NCBI GenBank assembly: GCA_950295325.1 | Contig: OX485808.1 | Location: forward strand, 36,169,180 to 36,233,179 | Source of the DNA: Polytrichum commune | Taxonomy: Eukaryota; Streptophyta; Polytrichopsida; Polytrichales; Polytrichaceae | DNA: 64,000 nt | Direction: 5' to 3' | Notes under the pieces: model-generated | What the model was told of the DNA's origin: nothing | Databases searched by the model: none | The model's input: only the letters and a program-made list of their open reading frames with translations | Shown here: one piece after another, positions 23,301-33,800 of the stretch | Numbering within the stretch: position 1 is the first letter of the stretch | Layout of the letters: every line of letters starts with the position of its first letter | Translations under genes and position numbers: made by a program

Positions 23301-23987
23301 GTTGGGTCGATACCATTCTAACCATATTGACACTAGGACAATTTTGCATAGGTATGAAGGTTCTTGCATGGTATATAGACCCAAATGGCATTGAAAACAA
23401 AAATACCATCAAATACCCATACCCTGCTGGTTAAAAAAAAAGTGAAAACTCATTATAAATTCCTGAATAATATCAAAAGAAGTCAGTACCAGACCAACGC
23501 TGGTTGGAACCTCTTGAAAGATGACTTGGAAACGGAATTGAGGCAGAGACTCGCCTGATCATACCTGAAAGTAAAGTAATACAAAGGCTGTAAAAACAAT
23601 TGGCGATTGTATATCGTCATACTAACCTGAATCATGGGCGTTGCTATGTGTTGAATTCAGATATTACGCATGTGGACCATGGGCAGGAAAGTTGTTCTGC
23701 TTAGTGGTGGTGGTCAACTTCATTGTCTGGCGTTTCCTCGAGTGGCAACAGGTGCACTTTTGAATTGCCCATATTGCAACTAATATGCAACAAAACAGAT
23801 ATGCTTCAGATGGATGAATTTGTCTTTGATGACAATTAAAATTAGCGTTCGTGACATCTATTTTTCTTTAGTGACATGCTCCCTCCCTCACGTTAACTTA
23901 TTTGTCTGGTTATGACAGCCTGCAAAGGAAGTGGAAATTGCTCCTGACCTACCACCTCCTCAAGCCTTCATCGACATGCTAGATTAG
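17363..23987 (+). CDS. PIGA: Phosphatidylinositol N-acetylglucosaminyltransferase subunit A (PIG-A/SETH2; 9 exons)
   Basis: Catalytic GT4 subunit of the ER complex that moves GlcNAc from UDP-GlcNAc to phosphatidylinositol, the first step of GPI-anchor synthesis. Exons: 17363-17500, 19057-19365, 20117-20386, 21205-21359, 21821-21911, 22458-22574, 22762-22865, 23661-23751, 23919-23987. Phases close at 447 aa, which to my memory equals Arabidopsis SETH2. Diagnostic stretches are [20 protein letters not shown] (residues 15-34), [34 protein letters not shown] and [20 protein letters not shown]. The EX7E donor-site motif is E295/E303 in [17 protein letters not shown]. One hydrophobic helix lies at about 402-420. 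In-frame ATGs also exist at 17270, 17306, 17315, 17327 and 17351; 17363 was chosen because it gives the family length. Intron 5 appears to begin with GC. Introns are loaded with fold-back repeats. Confidence 0.95.
17740..18980 (+). repeat. Segment in PIG-A intron 1 shared with PDXK intron 2
   Basis: Closely related, in the same orientation, to 31440-32650. Shared blocks include CAGAATCTTGTATGAACAAC, AGGGTTTAGTATCCTGCACT, GATGTTGTGAGATGTGGATT, TTTCTGGCAGAAAGGAA, CCACAACCAGAATCACTCTT and GGGAAAAGATTTGTAGAA. Internally it has several diverged ~200-250-bp modules (CATAAATGTTGGG ... CTGTCTGAGAATGGAGGA). No coding frame is maintained. A CT-rich tract lies at about 17812-17878. Confidence 0.85.
19486..19843. 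mobile_element. Fold-back element F1 in PIG-A intron 2
   Basis: Starts TTAGAGTTATCC and ends GGATAACTCC. The two halves are inverted, imperfect copies of each other, joined near GGCATGCC. It is related, in inverted orientation, to F2 at 20746-21089. Confidence 0.7.
20419..20663. mobile_element. Fold-back element with ~85-bp arms in PIG-A intron 3
   Basis: The left arm (GGGGGTTGTAA...CGACCACAGAGA...GCTGTCAAAATTTGA) pairs with the right arm, whose reverse complement reads GAGGTTTGTTAA...CAACCACAGAGA...CCTGTCAAAATTTGA. A ~75-bp spacer lies between them. A transcript of either strand would form a long hairpin. Confidence 0.75.
20746..21089. mobile_element. Fold-back element F2 in PIG-A intron 3
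   Basis: Second copy of the F1 family in opposite orientation. Shared stretches (reverse complement) include GCATGCTTGGAGGTTTAAAT, GAAGAACATTCTACATTGGT, TCATTGAGGATCAAGCTCAT, ATAGGTTGCTCTTCATTC and CACAAGTGGAAAGAAATGAT. It ends with AGAGGATAACTCTA. Confidence 0.7.
21660..21716 (-). repeat. Family A terminal fragment in PIG-A intron 4
   Basis: AAATGTAAGTGTCTGATGAAG ... GGCCCAGTTACCTTAG resembles the right end of family A. Short and uncertain. Confidence 0.35.
21976..22374. mobile_element. Fold-back element F3 in PIG-A intron 5
   Basis: Long inverted repeat of ~150 bp or more per arm. The left arm reads TTAGAGTTATCCTTAAAGGG, then GGGAGTTTCACCCCACTTTT. The reverse complement of the right arm reads TTAGAGTTATCCTTGAAGGG, then GGGAGTTTCACCGCACTTTA. 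It shares its terminal dozen bases with F1 but not its interior. It follows closely on the GC-type donor. Confidence 0.8.
22990..23400 (+). repeat. Family C repeat in PIG-A intron 7
   Basis: Shares AATAATCAACATCA, TATTGATATTTGGTTGGTAT and the order of blocks (ending CATATTGACACTAGGACAA) with 41690-41860 and about 42309-42330. Boundaries uncertain. Confidence 0.5.
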
Positions 23988-24519
23988 GCCAATTTTCTTC
24001 TCATGAACATCAAGCGCTGCTCCTTTCAAAAAACTCAATCTCTTCTGCAAAGCAAAAATGCACCAGAAAGATGCGAGGAAAACTCCATATCATTGCGAAA
24101 GTGATGTGAGTTTTTGTATTCCCAATCTGTGTCTTACCAGAATTTAGTGGAGTTCTTTAGGTCTTACTCATTCTTCAACTCGGATATTTTTTCCTTTAAA
24201 CTTGTGCAAGGAGTCCTAGAAGATGCAGAGAGTGGCAGCCCTTGCCTTACCCTTGCCCTTACCTGTGACCTCTAAAACCATTCTCGGATATTTTGCAACA
24301 TAGGCAAACTCAATTGAGTGAAAAAAAGGTTGTTGACACCAAGGGCTGATGTCCATACCTGCCATTCTTTATAACTACATCATCATCATCTCTTCAGAGC
24401 TAGCACACATTGTGACAATACCCGCCGAGATTCTGATAGGTGACTCTTGGAAAAGGAAATTTTTGGAATTGGACATTGTGTGAAGCTTCCATGTGAAGCC
24501 CTTGTCAGCTATTTAAATT
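23988..24519. other. PIG-A 3' flank
   Basis: Likely contains the PIG-A 3' UTR. No separate gene or recognisable repeat. Confidence 0.45.
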
Positions 24520-26095
24520 TACTGCAAGTAATCGCCGGCAATATGTTGGCATTTAGAAGTAGTAATTGCCGGTGGTTTAGGGTTTAGAGTTGAGGGTTAT
24601 GTTGTGACAAGCTGTTCAAATAGTTACAATTTGTGGGAGTGTTTTTCTGCTGACTAGACACTGACCACACCACAATTAGCTCCGGTGGTCATATTGGAAG
24701 CATTGGTGGCCAAATTATAGAGAGGATGGAGTTATGAAAACTCCATAGATGTTGATGTTTTCCTCAAAAAAGCTTTGGGATTTAGGGTATGTGTAAAATT
24801 CTTCCTTTTAGTTTTGGAAACTATCAGTGTGTAATCAACTTGCCCTAGATAACCACCACTCCTCCAAGTGGTGGTCCATGTTTTTTTCTTTTGTTTTCTG
24901 ATTGTCAAACACAAAGTTCCACAATCTGTGGTTGGATGAAGAATTAAAGGAGCACTTTATTGAGGTGGAGGTTTTAGTTCTTTCTCTATCATCAAACAAT
25001 CTATTGTAGCTCTTTTAGTCTATTTCTATTATAAGACCAGAGAGGAGGAATGCTTGGTGAGAGTTAAAAGAGCTTTCAAGATTATTATCAGCAGCATGGT
25101 ATTTCTTTCACTTGTTTAATGGTGGAAGTTTGATGTGAGGTTCTTGCTAGAGTGGACGAAACAACATGCCGAAAATAGCATTTCATTGCCTGTAAAAGTT
25201 TGGTCTTGTGCAAAGTACTCTATTCAGACCAATGATCGGGGAAAACCGACGGCTAGTTCATTATCAGCCGATGGATTTCCTCTCATGGCCGATCCAAATT
25301 TCCAACCATCGGATGTCAATCCGACTGGAATTTCAATCCTCCGGCAATTAGCCGATGGACCAGAAAATGTCCCGGAAATGTAGCCGATTCTTCTTGTGAG
25401 TTACTGGATTTCAACCGGAAGAAGTATTCAAAAATTGCCCGATACCCGGGAAATAAAGGGCGTTTTCTGTTCAAAATATTATTAAACAAAAACTTCGTAA
25501 TCGAATGTCTATATCTAACTTAGAAAGTATGATGCGTGTTGCTATAGAAGGCCCAGACAATGATTTTGATGATATTCTAACAAGTGCTCTAGATCTTTGG
25601 AAGGATGCTGCTAAGTTTCGCTATTTGTATAACAATCCAGAGCGCTATTTGTCTGGGGCATCTGATGATGCACTTGAGGAAGTACCCTAAACCTTAAACT
25701 TTTTGAATTATGCAACCTTTCCATGACCAAATCCAATTGCTTTTATGAAGAATTGGGGGACCCTTGGCCTTCAAGCGGTGAAGGCATTGCTAGGTTCAAT
25801 TCCTGCCAAGGATACTAACTCTTCAAATTTAAAGTTTTGAACATGCCTTTCTTTTCACATATTCAAGATTTTGTACTAAGAAATGATTTCCAATAACTTT
25901 TCATACATTTTTTAAACAACTAGTGCCGATACGAATTCCATTTAATCGGATATTGGCCAATGAAAATATGAAAATATAGGCATTTGACCGATTGATTTTA
26001 CAAAAGACCGGCTCTTGCCGATGTAAATTGGAAAAAATCCAACCCTTCGTAGCAACTACCGGCAATTAGCCACTAAGGCTTCAAAAACTTCCCAA
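24520..26095 (+). mobile_element. Second hAT-like remnant
   Basis: Carries the transposase fossil at 25505-25690. GCCGAT/ATCGGC/CCGGCAATTAGCC motifs cluster at 24530-24580, 25230-25460 and 26050-26075, as around the remnant at 7020-8225. Its 3' part shares GCTAGGTTCAATTCCTGCCA (versus GCCAGGTTCAACTCTTGCTA near 7860) with that copy. Confidence 0.5.
25505..25690 (+). pseudogene. hAT transposase C-terminal dimerisation fragment
   Basis: A frame reading NLESMMRVAIEGPDNDFDD, then ALDLWKDAAKFRYLYNNPERY, ending at a stop after ALEEVP. Just upstream the same frame reads KLRNRMS, matching the NRL/NRM motif before the hAT C-terminal domain. It is related residue by residue to 7528-7690. Nothing upstream encodes the catalytic core, so it is a remnant. 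Confidence 0.55.
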
Positions 26096-26435
26096 ACTCT
26101 GATTCAGACACCTTTTGACATACTTGAGTATGCACATGATATTGGCATACATGAACCATCATCTCCTCCTCCCCCACCCAAATTCTTTCTTTTATAAACT
26201 ATGGAATCTACACTTTGACTAGAGATCCCAAGAGCATACAACCTTGGATTGCAATTTTATAACTGGTGTTCTTCCCTCATTCATGAATGCTTGCTCACAA
26301 TAAGTTGTCCAAGTTGATGATCTAATGGCCATAATGGTTTGTGGAGTTGAGATGCCCTTGAATACACACATATTTTCGTACCGAAGGAATGTCCTTGGTG
26401 CAAAATGTCATCCAAAACTTCAAATAGTGAAGTGG
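26096..26435. other. Short gene-free stretch
   Basis: No gene or repeat recognised. Confidence 0.4.
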
Positions 26436-26812
26436 TAAGGTAGATGTGCCTAATTTGAAGCCTCACCTCAAATGGGCAATTATATTTGAGTGGTGAATTG
26501 TTGGGTGTGGATGTAAGAACAGGGATCAAAAAGACACGTGTTGAAACTATGTGCTCAAAATCTATTGACCAATCTAGATGCAAAGGTCAACAAAGTTGAC
26601 AGAGACCTAAATTGGTCATTTAACAATGTGGAGAATCTTCACTTTGACAATGAATAGGATAATCATATGAGCCCCAGAAAATCATCAAGAAAGTGGCTAA
26701 GGGCACAATTTGGATTTGGTAATCATTTTGCACTAATTGCATGTTTTGTGTCCTATGAGAAGTGGGTGTAGGGAGAAAAGTGTCCATTTGAGACCCACGT
26801 ACCTAAGTGATT
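26436..26812 (+). repeat. Family A element, near full length
   Basis: Begins TAAGGTAGATGTGCCTAATT and ends GAGACCCACGTACCTAAG. Internal family blocks: GACACGTGTTGAAAC, GAGAATCTTCACTTTGACAA, CATATGAGCCCC. Confidence 0.8.
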
Positions 26813-28804
26813 AAAGTCCTTTCTGCATGAACGAGAGTACTTTTGAGATGGTAACTTCTTAGACTTCAAGTACTTAAGATGAAGATGATATGAGTTATCA
26901 AGTCACGCGTCAAAAAATCTTAGGACTTTTTAATCTTATTTTCAGGAAGTTACATATGTAGATCTATAAGTACGTACTCCTATGTAAATCTAGTTTGACT
27001 CGTTGCATTGAAACAACATGCAAACATACCTAAAGAGTGGTTGCATGTTTTCAATGGTGGACTACAAGATAGTGTTTCAAAGCTTAACAAATAATAATAT
27101 CCTTTTTGGCCACATGGCAATCTTACATTGCTTGAGACCTTTTTAAATCTCACGTGGAAATTATAGTTCAGAATTAAAAGGAAAGAACCAGGAACCATCT
27201 TGAGGTATAATTAAACAAAAAAAATAAAGTTATCTTGAATCTCAATATGAGGACATTAATACTAAGTTCATTGAATATGATGTTTAGTATCACCAATTCA
27301 TAACATTATTCAAATCCATAACAATGTTATGTGGGACTGACATTATTTCACAAAATATTCCTATATATTTCCCACATTCAAGCTTTTTGTGTCAATTGGG
27401 GAAGCGTTAATTTTGTGTCTCAAAACATGCACAACACAAAAATACTTGGTGTTGGTGATGTGTTTCTTCGAGGGTTTTTTTAATTTTTTCCCCTAAAATA
27501 TTTAACATCGTGTGTGCTATATTAATAGACCGCCCAATAAGTATGAGTAATATTGTAGAGTCACAACACTAAGCATTTTGGGGGCTTCTTTTTTTTGGGG
27601 GGGTCCCAAGTGTCAATGCATATTACACAATTTTTGTTAAAAAATGTGGGCCACGCTAGTCATCAACATCCACGTTTTCAAACCAATGTGGACCACATTA
27701 ATCATATAATCAACACAATCTATAAATCATTTAATATAGATGTACACCTTAAACCTTGTAATATCAACCTCCGTAATGTCACACACTCTAATATCCCAAA
27801 AACCTAGGGAACGGATCTAGTTCAAATTTCACTCCTTATTGTCATATTTCTCTCCCTTATATCATGAATTTTCTCATTAATGCAAACCACCAAAGAAGTC
27901 AACCCACACCCTCACATTGCGACATGTGTCAACATGTGGATCTTCTTCTTCTTCTTCTTCTTATGCCGCTTGTTGAATGTTGGTGCATGCATCCGCCACA
28001 TTGCCTGGGAAGGCCATGGAGTGGACCACACTAGCATAGATGACGGGAGAATGAATTCAAAATGTCCTCACATCTCCTTTGTGTTATTCCGCAATGTCAC
28101 ATGCTACACTAATTTTATAGCATTACGCATCCATGTTAACACTACAAAACTCCGTACTATCATGTGCACTTTGGTTGCCACATGTGTGATACTTCGGAGT
28201 TTAGAGTGTACCAATGTTGTGTATTATACAAGACGCTTAGGTGTTCAAAATAATGTGTATTATGGAAGCCAATTATTGCAAAGAATCTTGCATGTGTGTT
28301 TTTTGGTTGCTGTCATCGGTGTGCATCACACCGAATTGACTTGCATGAGATATTTTTTGTTCAAAACGTCCATATGCCATGTGGCGTCACCATTGTCATT
28401 GTTGTGCATCACACCATGTGACTTTGTCATGGTGGCATCTTTATTAGCATATGAGTTATGCCAAGCTATACAACACACCATGCCGTTTGTGACTTTGTTG
28501 GTATGGCACTTACTCCATTCTATTTCCAAGGTATTTGAAAATTAGCTCGGTCCATGCTATTCCAAATCACACTATTTGAAATAAAAGGTGTAGCAACAAT
28601 AGTATCTATTAATCTTACTAAGGAGTGTGAATATGTAGGGGTAGATGAGAAAGTATTTTTTAGGTGCAACCTCATAACTATTTACCAATAATTTGCTCAT
28701 AGGTCACAGTGGTATATAATGGTAACTTGCATGGGTGGCGGAAACCTTCTTAGTATTTACTCTATAAGGATCACGAGTCGTTACCACTGGTTATTTGCCA
28801 TTAC
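26813..28804. other. Gene-free AT-rich region
   Basis: No conserved coding segment. The 221-aa ORF at 27880-28545 is composed of CACATG/CATGTG-rich low-information sequence with a Phe tract from a TTC repeat (27942-27961), and has no domain I recognise. T- and G-homopolymer runs lie at 27589-27603. Confidence 0.5.
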
Positions 28805-28866
28805 AAGGTAGATTTTAAGTATTCAAATCTATTAACGCCGTAGATTTGAATATCTAAAACTACCTT
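28805..28866. repeat. Short inverted repeat (hairpin)
   Basis: AAGGTAGATTTTAAGTATTC...TAGATTTGAATATCTAAAAC then TACCTT: ~27-bp arms around a ~9-nt loop, with a few mismatches. The outer AAGGTAG matches the family A terminus, so it may be a tiny internally deleted relative. Confidence 0.65.
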
Positions 28867-29542
28867 AATGTGGCACAAGCCACATTAAGAGATGAGCTCT
28901 CCACCTAGCCACCAAAGATCACACATAAAACTATTGTAGTGTCTTCACTGCATACCTAGCTCTCTAGTTTGGGACTACATTAAATATTGTGTTTAGTGAC
29001 ACATGGTATTTTATGTCACCGTGGTAATTTTTCTAATGACACTTCTTATGAATAACTTTACAAGTATTGCCATCCCAACTTACTTTTAGTTCATCCACTT
29101 TTGGGGTATCATGCATCCTAACATTTTTTGTAATGTAATATTATCATGTAAGATTGAAATTTGGATGAAAAATCAATTAGTTAATGGCAATAATTACAAC
29201 TGTAAATCTGTAATGCTAAAATTCATTTACAAGGAATGACAAATAGTGTTCGGTTTTACATTTGGTGTTGGTGACACTGCACGGGCGGTTCACAATTAGC
29301 ATTGAGCAAGACAAATGTAATTGGTGACAAATTGTAAGTACAACATTTAGTGTTGTTTCCATGCGAGACTTAACTTCCAAAATTAGTCATTGTTTAGTGC
29401 TATATTGGCTAATGGGATTCCATTGCTAGTCACTATGAGTCTTTTTGTGAAAGCAAATCAAAATGATCTTCATCATCTATCTCTTCACATGTATCAATGG
29501 ATCTAGAAAACTATCTAAATACCAGAAAAATCACCTTTAACC
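28867..29542. other. Gene-free region with GTGACA/TGTCAC motifs
   Basis: Repeated GTGACAC/TGTCACC motifs (for example near 28997, 29015, 29271 and 29321) suggest an old DNA-transposon edge. No ORF or clear termini. Confidence 0.35.
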
Positions 29543-30160
29543 TGCATCAAAATCGGAGTAACACATAGTAAGAAAAGCGAATCCATCGATGATGACAAAC
29601 GAGGATTTGAATGTACCATTGCTCTCCCTCGTGTTTCGTCCTTTCCACGATCTCAACGAAACACTCAATCCTAAGAAAGTTAGAGCACCTGGAAACTAAC
29701 ATGATTTGACAACATGCCACATGTCACATGGATCGCATAACTAATCACAATTCACCAAATAAGAATAGGAGAAGGAGAACCTTTCCTTAGCTTGCATCAA
29801 AATTGCAACTTTTGCACCAATAATTTAAGACCAGATAAGATCATGTTAATAGAATCGAGTCAATGAGTCCGGGACAAGCAAGGTTTTGGACAATGAATTG
29901 AGCATGAAGATAGGAACGTACCATCGACACCCTTCACGTGTCGTCCTTCCATGATCCCAACAACAACACGAGGCCGTTACAAAAAACACTCAAAATCATC
30001 GCGATCGCTAACCTATGGTGTGATTCAACATTACGCCACTTGTTATATCATAGCACAAAAAGCAATCAACCAAAGGTAAAGTAAAACCAGAAAAACTAAA
30101 CTAAAAGATTGAGGAGAAGGGAGACGTGCCTTTGACTTGAAGCTGACACTCTACATTGAT
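29543..30160 (+). repeat. Diverged ~300-bp tandem duplication upstream of PDXK
   Basis: The block GTACCATTGCTCTCCCTCGT (29614) recurs as GTACCATCGACACCCTTCAC (about 29917). ACAACATGCCACATGTCACA (29709) recurs as ACATTACGCCACTTGTTATA (about 30028). Order is conserved with period ~303-320. Confidence 0.6.
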
Positions 30161-30854
30161 GCACGGATCACACCAAACTTTTTGTCCGGTTCGGTTCTAG
30201 CCGTGAAATTGCTGGGAATTATGTTGAGAAATAGATGTTGGCCCACCACTTTTCACACTATTACAACCGGAAATGCAGACAGATGGTACCAAAAGTGACC
30301 GGTGTGATTAGCCCCTCAGCAAGCCGCCCACAATGTTCGCTTGAAGCGGAACAACGTTTTCTTTTCCGATCATTTCTTAACCTTTGAAAAATAGTAAAAT
30401 CTTCAACGCATGCTGAGCTCATGGATTAAGTTGTTCTTTGTTCTCCTTCTTCCAATTTCCTCACTGTTCCTTCAAAGATCACCTGGAACACACCCCAAGT
30501 GCAACTCCACCTTAAAAATCAAACAGAGAAGTTTTAAAGCGGGACGCATTGGAGTTGTGGGTTCTAAGTTGAAGCGCATGTCAATCCTTACTCACTGACT
30601 CAATCAGTCACACGATCGAAACGGACTTGTGGGTTTCGCTCAATCTCCTTGCAATTTGTTGGGTTTTCTTTGAAGGGGTTTAAGAAGATCCGCACTTTCA
30701 ACAACTCCAGTCTCTACTTGCAATTTCGAGTTGGACATTGGCATTGCAGGGTTAGGCTTTTCGAGTTGGGGTTAGTTTTTGGGATTGAGGGACCTCCAAA
30801 CTTTCGGTGGGTGCCTTCGGTCGAAAAACCGGAGGGAAATTAAGGTTTTAGGGT
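30161..30854 (+). promoter_or_regulatory. Likely PDXK promoter and 5' UTR
   Basis: Directly upstream of the PDXK ATG, with no other gene. Becomes pyrimidine-rich and more GC-balanced after about 30400. No TATA box is evident. Confidence 0.35.
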
Positions 30855-33800
30855 ATGGCGCCCTTGGTGGGTGACACATCCTTGCCTTCAGCTGGGAGAG
30901 TTCTCAGCATTCAATCCCACACTGTCCATGTAAGTAGAAATTCTGCCAATTAATTTGCTGTTCATTAGGCTCCGAGGTACTTGATTTGCTCTTGCACCAA
31001 TTTTCTTTTTTTTGTTCCAATTTTTTTGGCAGGGTTCATATGGTTTGCCCTTAATTTGAATGAATTTCTCTCAACCTGCTATATCTATACTTTTGTGGAG
31101 GACCTTTCGAGCTTCAACTTCTGATTTGAGGCAGATTTTGGGTGGAATTGAGAGCAGGGTTATGTTGGGAACAAGGCGGCAGTCTTCCCATTGCAACTTT
31201 TAGGGTTTGATGTTGATCCAATCAATTCTGTGCAATTCTCGAATCACACAGGTAGCTTTTGCATTCCTTCAAATTGTTTTTTCAAGCAAACAAGATGATC
31301 AGTCTTCTCATACGATGGTGTTGTTAGGGAGCTTCAAAGACCAAATCTCTTACTGAGCTTTTCATTATAGGATCGAGTGTAAATTCGAGGGAATATCCTA
31401 AATTTTATTTTCATTGAAAATCAATGAATTTCCTCCTTGCTTCTGCAAAACAAAAGCCTCTTAAAATGCAAGTGGTCAATGTCTCTACAATACCTATCAT
31501 AAACGTTGGGTTTAGATCTTTTTGCCTGTCCAAGTCTGCTTTTTCAAAATCTTGTATCGACAGAACATTCGAGTCTTTGTCAGTTTTTATTTATTTTTCA
31601 AGGTTTAGTATCCTGCACTGGATTTGCTGTCTGAGAATGGAGGATTCAAATCGTCGAAGAACAAAGTGTTTTCAATACCCATAGTACATGTTGGGTCTAG
31701 ATCCTTTTGCCAGTCAAGTAGGCTTCTTCAGAATCTTGTATGAACAACATTTGAGTCTTTGCATTTAATAATATCTCAGGGTTTAGTATCCTGCACTGGA
31801 TATGCCCTCTGAGAATGGAGGAGGGAAATTGTCAAAAATAAAGTCTCTACAATATCCATCTTAAATGTTGTGGTCAGAATTTTTAAGCAGTGTTGAGGCT
31901 CCTCACATGTCTGCATCATAGCTCTCTCTCCTTACAAGAACAAAGGCCTGTAAAAATTGTGCTTCTTCAGAGTCTTGTTATTGGTAACATTTGGCTCATT
32001 TCCACTATATGATATCTCAGAGTTTAGTATCCTGAACCAGGAACATGCTGTCTGAGAAATGGAGGATTTGTTGTCCAATGATGTTGTGAGATGTGGATTT
32101 CTGGCAGAAAGGAAACTGATTTTGTCGTTAATTTCCCAATGGTGGATAGTTTTGATTGTAACCTAGAGGTCTTCCATATTGCCCTTCCTTGACTATCCTC
32201 TGTTGTTGTTGTTGTTGTTGATGATGGTTATAGTTTACTTTCTTTGGCTTTATTTTTGAGGGATAAGGAGGGAGAAGGTGCTTTGATGACCACCACAACC
32301 AGAATCACTCTTCTACCTTGTTCAATTACAATGCAAGGTGTAGTTGGGAGTGGTTGCTATGGTTGTAGTTTACTTTCTTTGGTTCTATTTTGTTTGTAGT
32401 TGCTATGTGGCACCGGCAGAGAATGTCAAGGCCAAAGAATGGGAAAAGATTTGTAGAAGGCAACAACACTCGGACAAGCTTTCCACTAGAATTCATAAAT
32501 CATTTGTCTCAACTCCAAGGATTGCACTAATAGGAGGGACGAAGGGACGATGGTCGTTGAGGCCAAATCCACTCAACTACGCAGTAGTTGCATGTATAAA
32601 TTTAAATAATTGTAGTTGTGGTTGTAGTTTTGGTAGATGGGAGAAAGCTTTGTGCGAAGATAGGTAACAATGACGTGTCAACTAATGAGAGTTTGCCACT
32701 TCAACAGGGTATAAAATCATGCATGTAATGAGAACCTCAATTCTTGGAAATCTATTCTTGAAGATAGAATAGAAAGAGAATGCTATGATTCCATCCTTTT
32801 AGACCTTGCATTTACAAAGTATAGAAACTAGAGATTAAAAATCAATTTTAATCCTATGTTGTATGGTAGGCATTGATTCAATATTTTAGTTTGATGTGAT
32901 TGCATCATTGTGATTGAAATTGCAGGTTATTCAACAGTGAAGGGTCAGGTGTTGGATGGTGACCAATTATGGACGTTAATTGAAGGCCTTGAAGCTAATG
33001 ATTTGCTGCACTACACTCACCTATTGACCGGTAAACTGCTTTTTTTTTGACAATGCATAACTACACAAAGTCCAACATCGATTGTGTATGCATGAAACTT
33101 CAAGATATGTTGGATAACACATCTTTAAATTTAAATTGACTGTTTCGCCCGGAGGTGAACACTTTTAAAGGGATTTGATCCACATGCGATAAAGGGGTAA
33201 TTTCAAGGGGGGCTATGAATTAATGCGCATATTCATGGAATATTTCATATATTTGATGAATATTATTGAAATATATCTATTTGTATTTTCAAAATGAATT
33301 TTTAGTACCCTATGTTTATGTCAATTGTTAAATAAATTTTACTCCTTTGGATTTTATTCTACCCTATATTTTTTGGCAAGTTATTCCCAAAATCTTACAA
33401 GGAGTGATCGCCCTGGGCTGTTTTGTCTTCCAAATCCATGACCTGATTTTTTTGTTCTCTACAACTCTAAACAGGGTACATAGGATCGGTCTCATTCTTG
33501 GAAACGGTGTTGAAGGTGGTGGAGAAGCTGCGAAGTTACAATCCCAAACTTATTTATGGTGAGAGACCATTTTGAATGTTCTCAATTCATCCTATAAGAT
33601 TCATCAAATTATCTTGATGTTGCTTTGCTGATGTTTTGTACATTTGCTTGGCCACATAGATTTTTATTATGTCACTTGATTAATTCAAAGCAGCCCATCC
33701 TTGTTCATGAGCATATCCTCTTATACTAAGAGTTTCATTCATCAAGGAAAGGATATTTTTAGAAACATATATTTTTGCTTATAATGTGTAATGTGGGTGT

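Noticed and set aside
27880..28545. 221-aa plus-strand ORF
   Set aside because: Its length comes from repetitive CACATG/CATGTG and TTC tracts; composition is Cys/His/Leu-rich without any domain, and a shadow ORF runs on the other strand.
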